Assembly (NCBI GenBank): GCA_947034885.2
Contig: OX344750.2
Location: 33,156,821-33,220,820, forward strand
DNA from: Thuidium tamariscinum
Taxonomy: Eukaryota; Streptophyta; Bryopsida; Hypnales; Thuidiaceae
Direction: 5' to 3'
DNA length: 64,000 nt
The notes beneath the pieces were generated by a model, which was not told where the DNA came from, ran no database searches, and saw only the letters and a program-made list of their open reading frames with translations. The position numbers were made by a program, and so were the translations under genes. Every line of letters starts with the position of its first letter. Position 1 is the stretch's first letter. Below are positions 1 to 13,890 of this stretch, in pieces.

Positions 1-1345
1 ACATCAAGAGTTGAGACCTTGATGGGCCAAAGTATACTACACTTTAGTATACTTTAGTTTCAAATTTTGAATTAAAATAAATTCTAAAAAAGTCAAAAAT
101 AGCACAAAAACATTTTCATTCAAAATCATTTTCTCAAACTGCATTAAAGCACCCCTATTTAAAATTTAAAAAATTAAAAAGAATAACTTTTTCCATTTTT
201 AGGCCCTTTCAAAATTATCTATTCATCAATTGTTAGTCCATACAATGTTCCAACTTGTAAGGTTATGAAAAGTGCAAGGAAAACTAGCTAGCACTTACAG
301 ATGAGTCAATTTATTTTTCCAAGTAGAAAATTTATAATGAAAACCTTAGGCAAACTACCAATTCATAGAGTTTGAATTTTTTTTTCTAATTCAAGTAAAA
401 ATGTAGCAAATAACCAAAGCATAACCAAAGTATATCAGTGGACAACTACATACTAAAGGTAAAACAACCCATCAAGGTCAAATGATCTATGATGAATAGT
501 TGAACACTTAGGAAATGACCTTGTTATAGTTTATTTTCGATAAATAAGATTTAGGCCACAATCAATGTTTTAATTGATAGTAATGGAGTGATTAGTAACT
601 TCATTGGGAACTTCAAACTTTTAAATATGAATTCACTATAGGAAGTGATTTTCTTAGGCCTTCTACATTAGAAAATACTATGATTGCTTTAGATGAGTAA
701 AATGAGCATTATGGATAAGATTAGACCACCTATTCTCAACCAACATCCCACATCCAACTTGTAGATAGAATTATTCCCAACCAAGGCTAGAATGGACTTC
801 CAACCAAATCTTGAAATGTTTTTTTTCTCCTTTTCAAGGTTGAGACTAATAAGTCCATGACATTTGTCCCAAAGTAGTGAGTGAGGAAGTAGGAAGGAGT
901 GAGCAGGAAAGTAGTTCTTGAATGATCGAAATTGGAAGAGTTTAGACATTGGCTATGGGTCCAGAGCACTTTTTTCCTTTCAAAATTCATGAGATTTTTG
1001 ATTCAAGCAAAAAAATTACTAGAGTTTTTGCAATCCCTATCATTCATATCATTACACCTTTGAAAATATTTACTTTGCCTTGCACTACTCTAGATCATGG
1101 CTTCACCTTACTACTTGTTGATTTTGGACTCTTTTGAGCAGTTCACTTCAAAAGTTTGTAACAAATTCATACTTTGTGGAAAAAATGTACTTTCATTTGT
1201 TCTCACCATTTTTCACACTTATCTTTATGTGAAATTTTTTAAAAAAAAATTCATCAAAGACCGACATGAGGGCAAACTCGTCATGCTGACCACAATTGGG
1301 TTGTTTTAGCTTATAAGTTAGAGAATATGAGATTTTTGACTGGTT
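1..1345. other. AT-rich intergenic DNA upstream of RHD3
   Basis: No gene is supported here. The apparent ORFs are short, mostly lack ATG starts, and resemble no family I know. From about 700 to 1150 the stretch contains one copy of a dispersed repeat listed separately. Base composition changes sharply near 1350, where GC-richer sequence leading into the RHD3 promoter and 5' UTR begins. Confidence 0.6.
700..1150 (+). repeat. dispersed repeat R, copy a
   Basis: This segment aligns by eye with 20440-20830 and 59985-60420. Shared blocks include CATCCAACTTGTAG, TTCCAACCAA, GACTAATAAG followed by CATGACA, GCAGGAAAGTA, and a long AT-rich tail with TTTGCAATCCC. The three copies are diverged and have no clear ends or coding capacity, so the class of element is unknown. 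Confidence 0.7.
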
Positions 1346-1705
1346 TGGCTCAAATTTCTCCCCGGACACTGGTTCCAGGACTAAAGGGTGAGTAAGCAAA
1401 ACCCAAGCCCATTCGACATCTGGTCGCCAGGCATCAGCTGCCAACTGTTCCTCACAGCCCACGTGGCATCCCAAGAAAGGGTCGAAACCGCCTCTCTCCA
1501 TGACGTGGACATCACAGCTGGCGCCTCGAGCTCAAAGGAAGGAGAACCTTTCTTCGTGTAAGTGCCGGCCGCGACGAATCCCCCGTCAAGCTTGAGTGAT
1601 GCCCAACTCCATCCAGAGTCCGTGAAGCAGATTAAGTAGACGATTGAATTCTTACCTAGATCTCTCGCTTTCACGCACATCTTCCTCGCAAATTTCCTAT
1701 GAGCT
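1346..1705 (+). promoter_or_regulatory. RHD3 promoter / 5' UTR region
   Basis: The sequence turns GC-richer here and leads directly to the RHD3 start codon. No clear TATA box is visible. The extent of the 5' UTR is inferred, not seen. Confidence 0.4.
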
Positions 1706-4700
1706 ATGGCGCAAGAAGGAGCTCCTGCGATTCAATTGATAGATGAGAAGGGTTCTTTCAATGAAGCCGCCCTGGTGGATTTCTGCAAGGCGGTGAATCT
1801 CGCCAACTGCGGCCTCTCCTACGCCGTGGTGGCCATCATGGGTCCCCAAAGCTCCGGTAAGAGCACATTGCTCAATCACCTCTTCGGCACCAAGTTCCGT
1901 GAGATGGATGCTTTGCAGGGTCGCAATCAAACTACCAAAGGCGTGTGGTTCCAACGCGCGGACGGCATCGACCCTTGCACTCTTGTCATGGATCTCGAAG
2001 GCACAGATGGACGCGAACGCGGCGAAGACGACACCGCTTTCGAGAAGCAGAGCGCTCTCTTCTCCCTCGCAGTCGCCGACATTGTTCTCATCAACATGTG
2101 GTGTCACGACATCGGCCGGGAGCAAGCTTCCAACAAACCGCTCCTCAAAACGGTCTTCCAAGTCATGATGCGCTTATTCTCCCCCAGGAAGACAACCATG
2201 ATGTTCGTGATTCGGGATAAAACCAAGACGCCCATGGAGATTCTGGAGCCCATTCTGAGAGACGACGTACAGAAGATTTGGGATAGTGTACCCAAACCAG
2301 GGAAGCATAAGGATACCCCCTTGACAGAGTTTTTCAACGTGGAAGTCTCGGCGCTGTCGAATTACGAGGAGAAGGAGGATCAGTTTCGAGAGGAGATTGC
2401 GCAGCTGAAACGGCGGTTTAATAACTCTGTGGCGCCAGGTGGGTTGGCAGGGGATAGGAGAGCAGTGGTACCAGGGACTGGGTTTCCGTTTAGTGCACAT
2501 GAGATGTGGAAAGTGATTAAAGAGAATAAGGATTTGGACTTACCTGCGCATAAAGTGATGGTGGCGACGGTGAGGTGCGAGGAGATTGCGCATGAGAAGC
2601 TGGAGAGCCTGAGAAAAGATGAGAAGTGGAGAGAAATTGAGGAAGGGGCGAGAGGGGTGGGGGTGGTAGGGGGGTTTGGGAAGAAAGCGAGTGCTATTCT
2701 GGAGAAGTATACTTCCGAGTATGATGCGGAGGCGGGATTCTTTGAGGAGAGTGTGAGGACGGCGAAGAGAAATTATCTGATTTCGGAAGCGCTGGAAATG
2801 ATGCAACCGGCGTATGATGCGGTGATTGCGAATTTGAGGGCGAATGCGCTGGAGAAGTTCAAGAAGGAGTTGCGAGATGGAGCGGAGTCGCAAGAGAGGG
2901 CATTCGCGGGGACGGTGAGGCAGTGCTCGGAGAGCGCGTTAGCTTCGTTCGATGAAGCCTCCGCCGGTAAGTACAATTTCGTATTGCTCAATGTTGAAAT
3001 TAGGTATTTATTGCGCGTTGATAACACCATGCTCAGAATAAATTAACCCTTACAGAGCCGAGAAACACGAATCGGGTCTGATGATTAGGGTTATTTGCAG
3101 TTCTGATTAGGTCACAGTATTTGCAGGGACTTCCTATTGCCCAACTTCACTTATTTTTCTACCTACACATGCAAAGTTATTTATGGATTCTAGTGATATT
3201 AAATTTCGGCCCATTGGAATTACTGTTGTGTCACAATATTGATCTTTTGGGGTTTAAGAATCACTAGGGCCGATTTGGGTCTCGTACCTTAGTTTGGCAG
3301 TTTTCTTACGTCCAATCTTATTTATTGTCGACCAAAACATTCATTGTTCTTTGCTAATTCTTGGTCACATCTGAATTACAGAATTTCTCAGTGAGATCAA
3401 ACAAATTGGTCATGCTAGACCCATAATCCTTAGGTCTTTAGCGGAAAAATCACTCATTTTAGTAGAACCATGAATTCTTAGATCTTTAGGGGTCAAGAAT
3501 CACTAATCGTGCCAGTGCGGAATTGGGTCTCGTACCTTATTCTGCTAGTTTTCATACGTCCAATTTCATGCAGTATTGATCAGCACATCCAATGTTCTTA
3601 GTTGATTCTTGAGATCGACAAAATTATGGCTACATCTAAAACTTAATCTTTCAAAATACGACCACTCGCATTCATCGTAATCAAACCATGAATCCTTAGG
3701 TCTTTAGGGGTTAAGAATCACTAAAGCCAGTGCTGAATTGCGCCTTCTTCCTTACTTTGGCAGTTTTTTTGTGTACAACTTCGTTTAGTGTGACCACTAC
3801 AATCTTTTCCGCGGCGTATTGTGATCGATAAAAATTTGGTCCCATTTGAAATGTAACCTTCACAATATGATTAAGCGCATTCGTCGTCATCGAACAATGA
3901 ATCTTGCTGGGGTTAACCAATGCTACCTTTGAGTGCAGATGCGAGAGTTTCGCAGGCGTCATGGGAGACCTCCAAAGCCCGTGAGAAGCTCACTCGCGAC
4001 ATGAACGCCTACGCTCACACCCTCCGCTCCGACCGCCTCCAGCAGCTGAACTCCGAGTGGCAACGCCACATGGAGGAAAATCTCGGGGAGCCCGTCTCCG
4101 CCCTCCTTGACGCCGCCCCCTCTGAAGCCTGGCCCTCCATTCGCGAGCTCGTGGATTCCGAAACCTCCAAAATCACAGAAAGCGTTACGACCGCCCTCAA
4201 GGGCTTCGAACCAAGCCAACAGGAACAGGCCGCCATCCTCACCAACCTCTCCAAATACTCCCGCACCATCGTTGAGAAGAAAGCGCGCGAGGAAACTTCC
4301 CAGGCGCTCATTCGCATGAAGGATCGCTTCAACAATATCTTCGGCCACGACGAGGAGTCCCTCCCTCGCGTCTGGGGCGAGGAGCACAACGTCCGTGCCA
4401 TCACGAAATCCGCACGAATTGGCGCGCTCAAACTGCTCGCCGTGATTGCTGCTCTTCGACTAAACCCTAACCCTAATCCTGAAGACGACCCGATCGAAGA
4501 CGCTCTGTTATCGCTCGTGGAGGAGGAGGGCTCGACGTCCTCAAGCACCAACCCTCTCGCATCGTCAACATGGCCGGGGATTGCACCCGAAGACACAATG
4601 CTCACTCCCTCGCAATGCCGATCCTTGTGGCGACAATTCCGAGCGGAGACAGAGTACACGATTAGTCAAGCGCTCTCGGCCCAAGAAGCCAAGCGCCAAG

Positions 4701-5035
4701 GCAACAATTGGATGCCCCCGCCATGGGCCATCGCGGCGATGCTCGTTCTGGGATTCAATGAGCTCATGACTGTTCTCCGCAACCCCCTGTGGATTCCGGT
4801 CATCTTCGTCGCGTTTTTGCTCGGGAAAGCTCTCTGGGTGCAAATGGACCTTGGTCGGCATTTTCAATATGGTGCGCTTCCTGGGCTTGTGTCAATCTCC
4901 ACGCGCTTCTTGCCGACGGTCATGGAAACGTTCAAGGGCTTGGTAGACGCCGGGACTACGACCGTGCCTGTTGCGGCTGCTGCGACTCCTGCGCGACGTC
5001 CTGAAGCTAAGCGTGCTTATGACTCCGATTCCTGA
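1706..5035 (+). CDS. RHD3: RHD3/SEY1-type dynamin-like GTPase (ER membrane fusion)
   Basis: Two exons, 1706-2966 and 3939-5035, join in phase at GT/AG sites (the split codon is Asp) to give 785 residues, close to the usual length of plant RHD3. Visible motifs are the P-loop GPQSSGKST (46-54), the switch motif [12 protein letters not shown] (96-107) and the atlastin-type RD base motif in VIRDK (170-171). A long helical middle region follows. Near residues 679-722 are two closely spaced hydrophobic segments ([14 protein letters not shown] and [15 protein letters not shown]), which form the membrane hairpin, then a short cytosolic tail ending SDS. In this family the GTPase tethers and fuses ER tubules. 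The ATG at 1706 is chosen because the family N-terminus follows it directly. Angiosperm RHD3 genes have many introns, so a single intron is unusual. The gene is convergent with APC4. Confidence 0.97.
3232..3925 (+). repeat. tandem repeat filling the RHD3 intron
   Basis: The only RHD3 intron (2967-3938) contains three diverged direct repeats of about 215-240 bp. Each carries a block like GGGGTTAAGAATCACTA, near 3249, 3488 and 3707, followed by a shared run containing CTCGTACCTTA or its variant, GCAGTTTT/GCTAGTTTT and ACGTCCAA. A partial fourth start (AATGAATCTTGCTGGGGTTA) lies near 3897. The repeats do not extend into the exons. Confidence 0.75.
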
Positions 5036-6226
5036 CTTGTGCTAGAGCTCTGAAACCCTAATTGTCACCGGGAACTGTATGTATAACTGAGGTGTTGAGT
5101 ATTTAGATGTGTTTAGGTTAGATTATGGAAAGGTTTAGTAGAATCTGTATTGTACAAAGGTGTTAGTCGCGAGGTAATTTATCTGCGGAGGAATCCGCGC
5201 TTGCAATCATCTGGGATTCTGCAAGTGTTCTGAGTTTTGAAAGCAAAAACTGGCTGGAATCCAGATGAATGAATAACATGCATCTCTTTGGAAATAGAAT
5301 TGGCATGGTTAATAATAGGTGGACATACCTTAACCATAAGTGCTTCAGAGTTCATATTTTGGATGTGTTGTCCATGTAACTTCTCTTTCATACACCCCCG
5401 AAGTAATGCTTGAATCTTCAAGAATCCTACTCTATAAAACTGAGAAATAATATATCCTTTCTTCAGATATTAACATATAAAAATATGCAGAAAACTAAGT
5501 AATATTGGATAATACTATCATGTCTGTCATCAAAGCCTCACCATAGGGTATTCGGTATCATAACCCCAGAACCCTGTGTCTATGAAAAGGAACCTGTAGA
5601 TTTATCAACAGGTAATATTCACCATGTCATAAATTAAATTAAATGTATGCATTGTATGAGCATCAGAGAATTTCCAACATGGTGAGGGGAATAAATTAGG
5701 TTATGGACGGTTACTCCACAATACTTTGGATAAATTTGGACAATTCAAAATCTATAAAATTATAGAACAGTGTACTCTGATATTGGAAATGATACCAGCA
5801 TGGTACATGGTACCTGTACTGTTAGTAGATGCAACTTGACTAAGGTACTTTTAAGAAGAAATTGGAGAGAAATTCGTGTCACATGTGAAAGGGACGTGTA
5901 GTCTAGATCCCTCACTGCTCGACAATTGTAATGCTTCTGAAAAGGATCTTTTTGCAAGTGAAGCACATCACTGTCAATAATTAACTAAAATTTCTACACG
6001 TTCCCTGTCGGTCCAAGATCTTTCTCTAACTATAAAACTGTATATTTGTCGCTTGTCGGGTTACTGGGATGCGTTCAGTGAGGATCCTTACCTACTGTAC
6101 TGATGAGGAATTGTTCTTACCAGCAGATCGGAATTGACTTGATTCGAACTGTGGTTAGAGAGAGAACCTTTGTGTGGTTCCCAGTGATCATCAGAGAGTC
6201 TCGCGAAAATGAGAACAAGTTCAGCT
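5036..6226. other. convergent intergenic region between RHD3 and APC4
   Basis: This 1.2 kb stretch lies between the stop codons of two genes that face each other and should hold both 3' UTRs. A telobox-like AAACCCTAA lies just after the RHD3 stop, near 5052. I see no further gene; short ORFs here resemble nothing known. Confidence 0.5.
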
Positions 6227-9200
6227 TCATTCCATCTCGTCATCCTCGCCTTCTTCATCCTCCTCCAGATCGTAAAGCAGGGCACGTCGTTGTCCAGCAA
6301 AAACACATGCTAGTCCCCGAGAAGCTGTTTTACACATTGAAACTTCATTAATCAGGACCTGGAATTGCTCTTTCAAACTCTTTCAAACTCACAAAAACTA
6401 AATGCACGTTGGTTGAACAGAAGTTTTTCATGGATATTTTAGACAATTTGCATTCGGAATCAAACAAGAGAAAGCCAACCTCGAACCCCTAAAATTACAG
6501 TATTTGGGTCACTCTACAGTGCACGAGTTGAAGCAACAAGCTTGTAAATTAGAACCACTGATGACCATCATATGCAATTAGGGGTGAGGTTACAAGCTTA
6601 AAATAACCCAGTTCATTCATGACTCTTTGCGATGTATTTGAGGTAACAAATTTCCAATCCACCTACGAGGTGGCGTAAAACCTTGTTATCTCAAATATTT
6701 TTAGCATGTCACACAGGAGCCATGAAAGCACCACCTCTTCATCATCATTGTTACTTTTACTCGAGTAAAACTGAAATCGAACAAAGTAGGAAAACAAAAT
6801 TAAAATGATATACTTGCACCGATTAAGGTGTAGGTTTCTTGTCAACTACAGCTCGTTGCTTCAAGTTGTGCAATCTGAAGTGGCCCTAAGTCCCTATATC
6901 GGTTCAGGACGGAAGCTTACCACTGACAGCCAAGGGAGGAACAACATCAAGCTGTGCAATAGCCCTCACTTTTCCACTTTTCAAGCCCACGTCCGCGACT
7001 GCCCCCTGGTCAGAAACACCAATACGTTTTCGTCACAAAATCATCACTACTTACTTTTTCGTTTGGAAATCATGCATTTAATATTCAAAACTAGGAAGCT
7101 CTGCCTTCACTGAATCGGACCAATGTACTTGCTCTGCAAAATCTCTCAAAATAATAGCACGGGTAAGATCTTAACAAGTGGTTCAATACATACAAGATTG
7201 CATGCATCAACGCACCACATTAAAAATGTAAGAATTTTGTGAATCTTGGACTTACAAGATTCGTGCACAGATGCAATAGGGGCAAATGGCTCATAGATGA
7301 ACTGGCGGGGGACAGCGGCACAAATTCCAGGTCCTTCAATTGCAGCAGCATTAAGTATGTTTGACTAGTCTTGTCATTCTCGTCAAGATCCTTCTCGCTA
7401 ACTAACAATATCAACTGTCTTTGCTGTCATCATAAGAAGTTCACAGAAATGCATAATTCAGTACCAAGGTGGAGTAAATCAGACAAAACATGCACAAAAA
7501 TACAAAAGCACACACAAATACCACTGACGTTCAGCAGATTAGTGAAAAGTATGATACAGTTACAATTCGACAATCACGTGAAAATTAAGTACCTTGTAAA
7601 GAGCCAAGTCAACACAATGTAGAGTCCTCTCAAACCGCAAGGCCAAAACTTGCGGAGCTTTTGCTCCTGCTACAGAGAAATCTGACATTGTAAAGTTGCG
7701 CAGTATAATCACCACATTCTGATGAGGTGCACTCGCATCATCTTGCACTCTTAAACAGATGAAGTCCTCAAGAGGGCTTCCCTCTTTTTTGCTTCCTGAA
7801 TTGACCTGCTTCAACCCAAGCAGAAATAAATGATAGGTCATCAGTCAACGGCATGTCCCACTTGCTGAAATTAAATCATGGCTTGCAACTCATTACCAGC
7901 ATTTCTGGAGGATTGATCGATCTACGAACTTGCAAAAAAGGATTAGGAGATGGAACCTCGAAGTAGGTTAGAGAAAGAGGTATTGTCGTAAGAGGCGGTA
8001 GTGATGAGGGGAGGGGGCATAACAGCAGCATGCAACGTGCTTGAAGGTTAGGGGAAATTTCTTTGACTGGCATTGCAAATGCCTCTTGACAGCTGCCACA
8101 ATTCAGTGAAAAGATTGATTGTAACCGATAGAAACCTACAAGAAATGCATGGATACCGACTTCAAAGACCTCTAAAGTATAGCGCATCCCACTCGTGTTG
8201 AAAAAGTAAAAAATTGTAGTACCGAGGTCACCAAGATTAAAAAAAGAATGTTTCAAACCTAGCTCGAAGTTGATAGATCTGTGAGGATAGAGTTCGGCTC
8301 AGGAACTTAGTGTCCGCAAAGCCTCCCATAATTGCAAGCTCCTCCATCCTGGCCTTCTCCTCTCTAAAATTCAAGACAAAAGGATGTTGGAAGCAGAGAA
8401 CTGAACTCAAAATATAGGTAATAAATAGATCATGATCACTTGGTGAACCCAGCAGAAATAGTTTGGAAACGTTAAAGAACAAGTACACCATAACGTTCTA
8501 ATAAATTGATGGGTTTGCCTAGAAAGAGATAACTCACGGTTTGACATCCATAACGAGGCCATCTGTGGCGGGTGCAAGATGTGGCCCGACTGGGTCCCTC
8601 TCAAAGTGAGTACGTAAAAAGTCTGCCACCCCTGCACTGTCATATACAAAGTATACGCCTTGATAAATATTACAGTTCACCATTATTGCCCGTAACACTA
8701 TCTCGTTAATTCAGAAGTACCAAAAACCGTGGAAATTGTAGATATTAAACGGGTAATGAACTCACCTATCAATGGCCGGAAGCTGGTTGGCTTGTGGTCC
8801 AGTATCACCATTAAGCTGACGTAGTGACTTGGTCAGCCATACAAAAAAGAGCCGAAACTGACAAAAAGAACAACACAGTTGCAATGTTATACTTCAGCTA
8901 TAGTTGCTAAAACCTTGCAACTTCAAGACAGAACTAACCATGCAGAGAAAGGCTGAACGCATTGCATAATTCAGTTTCGGGTCGGTATGTCGCAAACCTG
9001 GCCATTCGTGTCAGATACAGTGCGCAGGAGGCGCTCAACTTGAACAAGAAGCATGCCAGCGTTCTCCATGGCATTCTCCATAAGAGCTTCATGCAGTCCA
9101 ATCTTTCGCAAGCGTGACCTCCATCGAGACAGTCCTCGTAATTCTCCGACTCGGAATGCGATGATCTCAGCTGCTGGCTGTTCACAGACAAGTCCCAAAG

Positions 9201-12200
9201 TACAGTATTAAGCACATGGTAAAAGCCAACTTTATTCCCAGATTCTCAGAGAAAAAACTGACACAGGAGAAGAGAAAATCACAAAAAAAGTTACTCAAGA
9301 ATCATCACAATAGACACTGCCATGACGTGCTCAATCCTGGGACCTCGGCAGAAAGACAAAGACTAAAGGCGACAATTTTGTGATCGTCACCTGCAAGTGT
9401 TCTGCAATAAGGTTGTGAAGTTCCCTTCCAGCAGTGTCTACACTCTTTGCCAGCCGTTTCAGCCCCTGAAAACGCATGCAGGTGTAGTCAGAAGGATTGC
9501 ATCTATCATGGCACCCATGGTTGGAAGAGAGAGTGGAGTACAACCTAGGTGCAATCTGCCAAAGTCCAAGTTGCTACAGATATTACCACTGCGAGATCAC
9601 ACGTTTGCACTCTACAATATGCAACAGCAACCAACACACTAATTCGTAAATTACCGCTTCTCCCAAGGAAGCAGCGAGAAATTGGTGCAGGGCTGCACTT
9701 GCGGAGCCACCAGCAAGAAGACTTAAAAACTCATCACGAGGCTTAACAGATGAACCTGCCAGTATACACACCGCCAGCATTAGCAATGAGGATACATGCA
9801 CTTCAGGACTGTTCACTATTTCATGTCTACAAAACTCACAGTGATTACTTTGTACTCCGCATGACAATACAAAGCCACAATTTGAACGATCTCGTTCTTC
9901 CAGGAGTCGGAGTTCGCGATTTTATGTAAGGATGTAAGTAGAATACAGGGGGGATGATGGAATTTACCATGTTCCAGGAGTAGGGTAGATAAAGAACGAA
10001 ATTTGTCTTCAAATGTGGAAATTGCTTCACTCCAATGCTTGCGCATCACTGTCACAGTGGTCTCCACAACTTCCAGCAACTCTTCCACACTGGAAGCTTG
10101 AAGTGCCAATTGCCGCAATTCCTTTCTCCTGTCTCGTCATGTATTCATGCAACTAATTTCAGTGACGATAAAGGTCCATCGGCTGCTAGGTATTGAGGTG
10201 CCATCACTATGTCTCTAGGATATGAGTACGGTATTCGACCATGAAGGAAGGCTCTGCAGGGTCCAAGACATTGGTGCGAGGTACCAGCGTACACTTTACT
10301 TGCGAAGCAGTCAGAGCATATCCACCAAAGAATACCAAAGCGTCAAAATGAGTATGCAAAAAATTTGACGTTGGTGAAAGCATTGTTGAAGAACTACCTA
10401 TCTCCTAGTAGAGATGTGTCAACAGAAATTGCATAAAGCCCAGATGCCTTAGACTCAGCACCTGCCATAACTTGTAAGCTCTCCACTGCCTGGGCTCCAC
10501 TACAAATGACTATCATCTTGCGCAGGTCTTTTGACAAAGAGATCTGCTAACACATTTCCAGCTCAAAGCTATTGTTCAGTTCAAGATACCCAATTTCGAC
10601 ATGCACCTACAAATGAGAAAGCACTTGGATATTCAGCACACCACAGATCCAAAACCCACTTTCAAAAACAAGCTTGCTGTGCGCCTGCTACTTTACCTGT
10701 AGAGCTGAGGCATCCAGAAGTCGATAAACTGGCTTTGCCACACTCTTGAACTCTGCAGTCATTCCACGAATGGCCAGATCTCTGATGTCCTGTGATCCAA
10801 TTTCGACCACACTCGAGGTCAGGTCTTAGGTCGGAACGAAATTTCACGCCACATTATTCAAACGAAGTAGTTAATTTCAAGAAAACGGCAATACTCCACT
10901 CACCAACTTGCCAATCGGAAACACACCAAATGCACTCAAGCAAATGATGCCATTTCGGTCTCCACTGCAGAGAATATAAAGGCGTTGCTGAGCAGCACGT
11001 AGAACATTCTTCCTATTAGCATGGCTTTGGTCTTCAGCAACGTGACCTAATACTCCAGACATGTCAAAGTTCGAGGCCATCCCAGGCATTGGGGGAGTAT
11101 GTGGGGGCGACGGAAAGAATCTTGAGGTTCGATCTTCATAGCAGAATACGTCATCTCCATGACCCTAAGTTACCCACTCATAGACTTTGAATACATGGAA
11201 ATTTAAAGCCTTGGTACAAACTTGAGGTCAGGTACTATCAAAGAATTTGAGTTAGCGTGAAAACTATACAAAAATGTGCAAGAAAAATTAGAAAAAGAAG
11301 CTCCTTATCACTCAAGAAAAATGAGATACGTTTCCGCATCCTTAGCTTCCAGTAGAGAATACTGCTCCTCAATACGTACCACAGATTCCTGACCCTCCTG
11401 AGCCCAATATAGGCATTCGACCGCTGCCTCGTGCGTTGCGAGCTGTCGCAATACATCGCCATTCTGAACCAGTCCACGGCATTATCACATTTAGAGATGC
11501 CATCTGCATTTGATGAAACCAACAGCATGAAGCGAAGTCTTTTCAGCTGCAAATGTGATACAATGAATCACACCTCCACGTCATGAATTGCGATGCTGCC
11601 ATCATCGTGTCCTACTGCCAAAGCCTTTCCATCAGGACGCCAGCACAGTGAGGTAACTTGCATCTCTGGAACAGTTTGGATCAGTGTCAGAGATTGTGCC
11701 TTGTGCATTTTAGTATGATAGAGCTTCACAATTATATGCAAGACGACCCTGCGCGGGGTAAACTATGATGGCGACAAACAAACTGACGCTCGCACAAAGA
11801 TTGGTCCCGCGAACACCATTTCGACACTATGAAGAACAGGTCTACCTCTCAAAAAGTCCACTAATAGATTCAGACTTATGGAAAAATTAATTTTAATCGA
11901 ATAAAAAATTACAGTTGGTCAATATTAAGATAATGTTACTTTGATGTCAACGTAGTGTTGTCTTAATGTTAATGTTAAATACTGTAGTAAACTTTTGCAA
12001 TCCAATCGGGGTCAATTGTGATCCAACCTCTCGATCATAACGAGGCATTGTGAGGCATCGCATGACACAGCAAAAAAAACGATGCAAAAAATTCACATTT
12101 CATCCAGACAAAAGTAAGCATTTCAACATCTCCTAAGCTATAACGAAGAATAGCAGTTGTCGACGCCCCTAACCTGGAGTGATTGCCCAAAGCCGCTGCC

Positions 12201-13061
12201 AGTTGAACCGATGCACAATGAGCTGATGGTCGCGCGTGGCCATGGCAAGTAAATCCTTGTCTGGATTCCATGATGCCCTATCAACCTTCGAAAGAAAATC
12301 AAACAATCATTGCTTCTTAGTTTCAATCACTTCAGTGTGACGACCTGCTACAGCATTCCAGACTCAACACAAAATGATCACATTCTCTAGAGAGAGCTTT
12401 CAATAAAACATTGCAATTTACGCAACATTGAATTTAACAGTGCAGACAAGAATGTAGACCAAATAACGCAAGCTTCCCTCTTGCGTTTCTCTCAATACCA
12501 CGCTAACCACACCAAATTGCGACACCAACCTAAATGCACCACTCCAATGAATACAAATTATGAGACTGTACAACTGCTCAACTTCAACACTCACTTAGGT
12601 TTAAATCATCTACCAATAAACCTTTGAACGCTTGTAACTTTGCATACAATATCCAAATAATGCATTGTTTAGTGCATTGTAATCCTCTTTGGATTTATAA
12701 CAAAAACATTAGAAAATCTGTCCATCTCTAATAATAAAAACTACGTTCAGCACTCAAACTGTCGAAATTACTCGTGATTATCACCCCTACAGCTACGTCG
12801 TATTACATCATATGGAATGAAATTTAGGACTTGGAAATCCAAATCTCGCGAATCACAGCGAACACAAATTCTCGACGTGAACGGAGTTATGATCGCAGGA
12901 CAGGGGTTTAGGGGTTTAAGCGACAGAATGCGGTGAAAAGAAAGGAATGACAAGATAGAGGGAGAAAAAGAAGATAATACCTGGCTGGAGAGAGGCTTGT
13001 CGAGATGCAATGTGAAGGCCAGAGCGTCCCCGGCGCCCTCTTCTTCGACGACGTCCGCCAT
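6227..13061 (-). CDS. APC4: anaphase-promoting complex subunit 4
   Basis: APC4 is a scaffold subunit of the APC/C ubiquitin ligase, which drives mitotic exit. Exons by homology and phase: 12981-13061, 12174-12285, 11574-11665, 11380-11463, 10904-11164, 10697-10789, 10398-10543, 9968-10128, 9655-9755, 9391-9465, 8998-9177, 8766-8857, 8538-8636, 8259-8363, 7897-8092, 7593-7805, 7256-7423, about 7111-7131 (uncertain), 6921-7005, 6227-6324; about 820 residues. The N-terminal WD40-like half shows [20 protein letters not shown] and [18 protein letters not shown]. The middle has the APC4 long-domain signatures [17 protein letters not shown] and [13 protein letters not shown]. The C-terminus has [20 protein letters not shown] and then an acidic tail ending DDEME. 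The ATG (MADVV) is followed directly by the conserved HLDKPL block. The upstream region has no TATA box that I can see. No disabling change was found; only the penultimate small exon is unresolved. Confidence 0.96.
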
Positions 13062-13890
13062 CGCTGCTGCTGGCCCTCTGCAATGCAGCAACTCGGTCCT
13101 CTGTCTTCGGAGGAAGACGACGGTCCTCGTACACGTATCTCTACAGTATCCGCGTATGTATTGTAGCATACTGGCGATATCGATATTGTATGTCCTCTTT
13201 AATATCACTTTCTGTAATATCACAATCCTCTGTCCAGAGCCGATGCAGTTGGAAAGAGGGAGAGTGCCAAAATCTAGAGTTTGCAAAACTTTGAAACCTA
13301 ACCAAGCTTCTATTTTTATTAGTTCACTTGTATTTAAGCAAACTTCTCTTTAAATTCTAGTTTTAGTATCAAAAATCTGATTTTGAAAATGATTGATTAT
13401 GATTTTTGTATTCAAGATTTCGTGCAAGGATATACATTGCAATTTTGACTTTCTGTAGAGAATTGAAGGCTTTTGGAAATGAGCCTCAAATACAGTAGAG
13501 CTTAGAGAAAAAATCACATTAGAAAATCATTTAAAAAAATTGTAGAGTAGATTTTGAGGGGTCATAATTGATTGGGGTTTTGCATGTTAGGCCCTTTAAC
13601 CTCCTTTTTTTGGTGACTAAAGATTAAGATTTGACATGCAATGAAAAGAAAACCAAAAGAATTCAACTCACTTTTGCAATTTTGACACCCTTATGATCAA
13701 ACATTATAATTTTTCAATCCACAAGTGATATAGTTGAGTTTTTCTTTTCCTAAGTGATCTCTAACATGTCTAGTTTGAATTTTTATGGTTACTTTTTTTT
13801 TTAAATTGATAAAGCTTATCACAATGTTGACTTCTAGTTCAATTTAGAAAAAATTCCAAAAAGATCAAAAAAATCTTGGATAGTTAGAAC

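Noticed and set aside
3043-3714. TTAACCCTTACAG ... CTTTAGGGGTTAA in the RHD3 intron as a TTAA element
   Set aside because: The right motif belongs to a unit repeated three times in the intron, and the left end pairs with it poorly, so it is probably coincidence.
4460-4480. Telomere-like AACCCTAACCCTAA in RHD3 exon 2
   Set aside because: It is only two to three repeats, in frame (coding Asn-Pro repeats), and too short to be an interstitial telomere.
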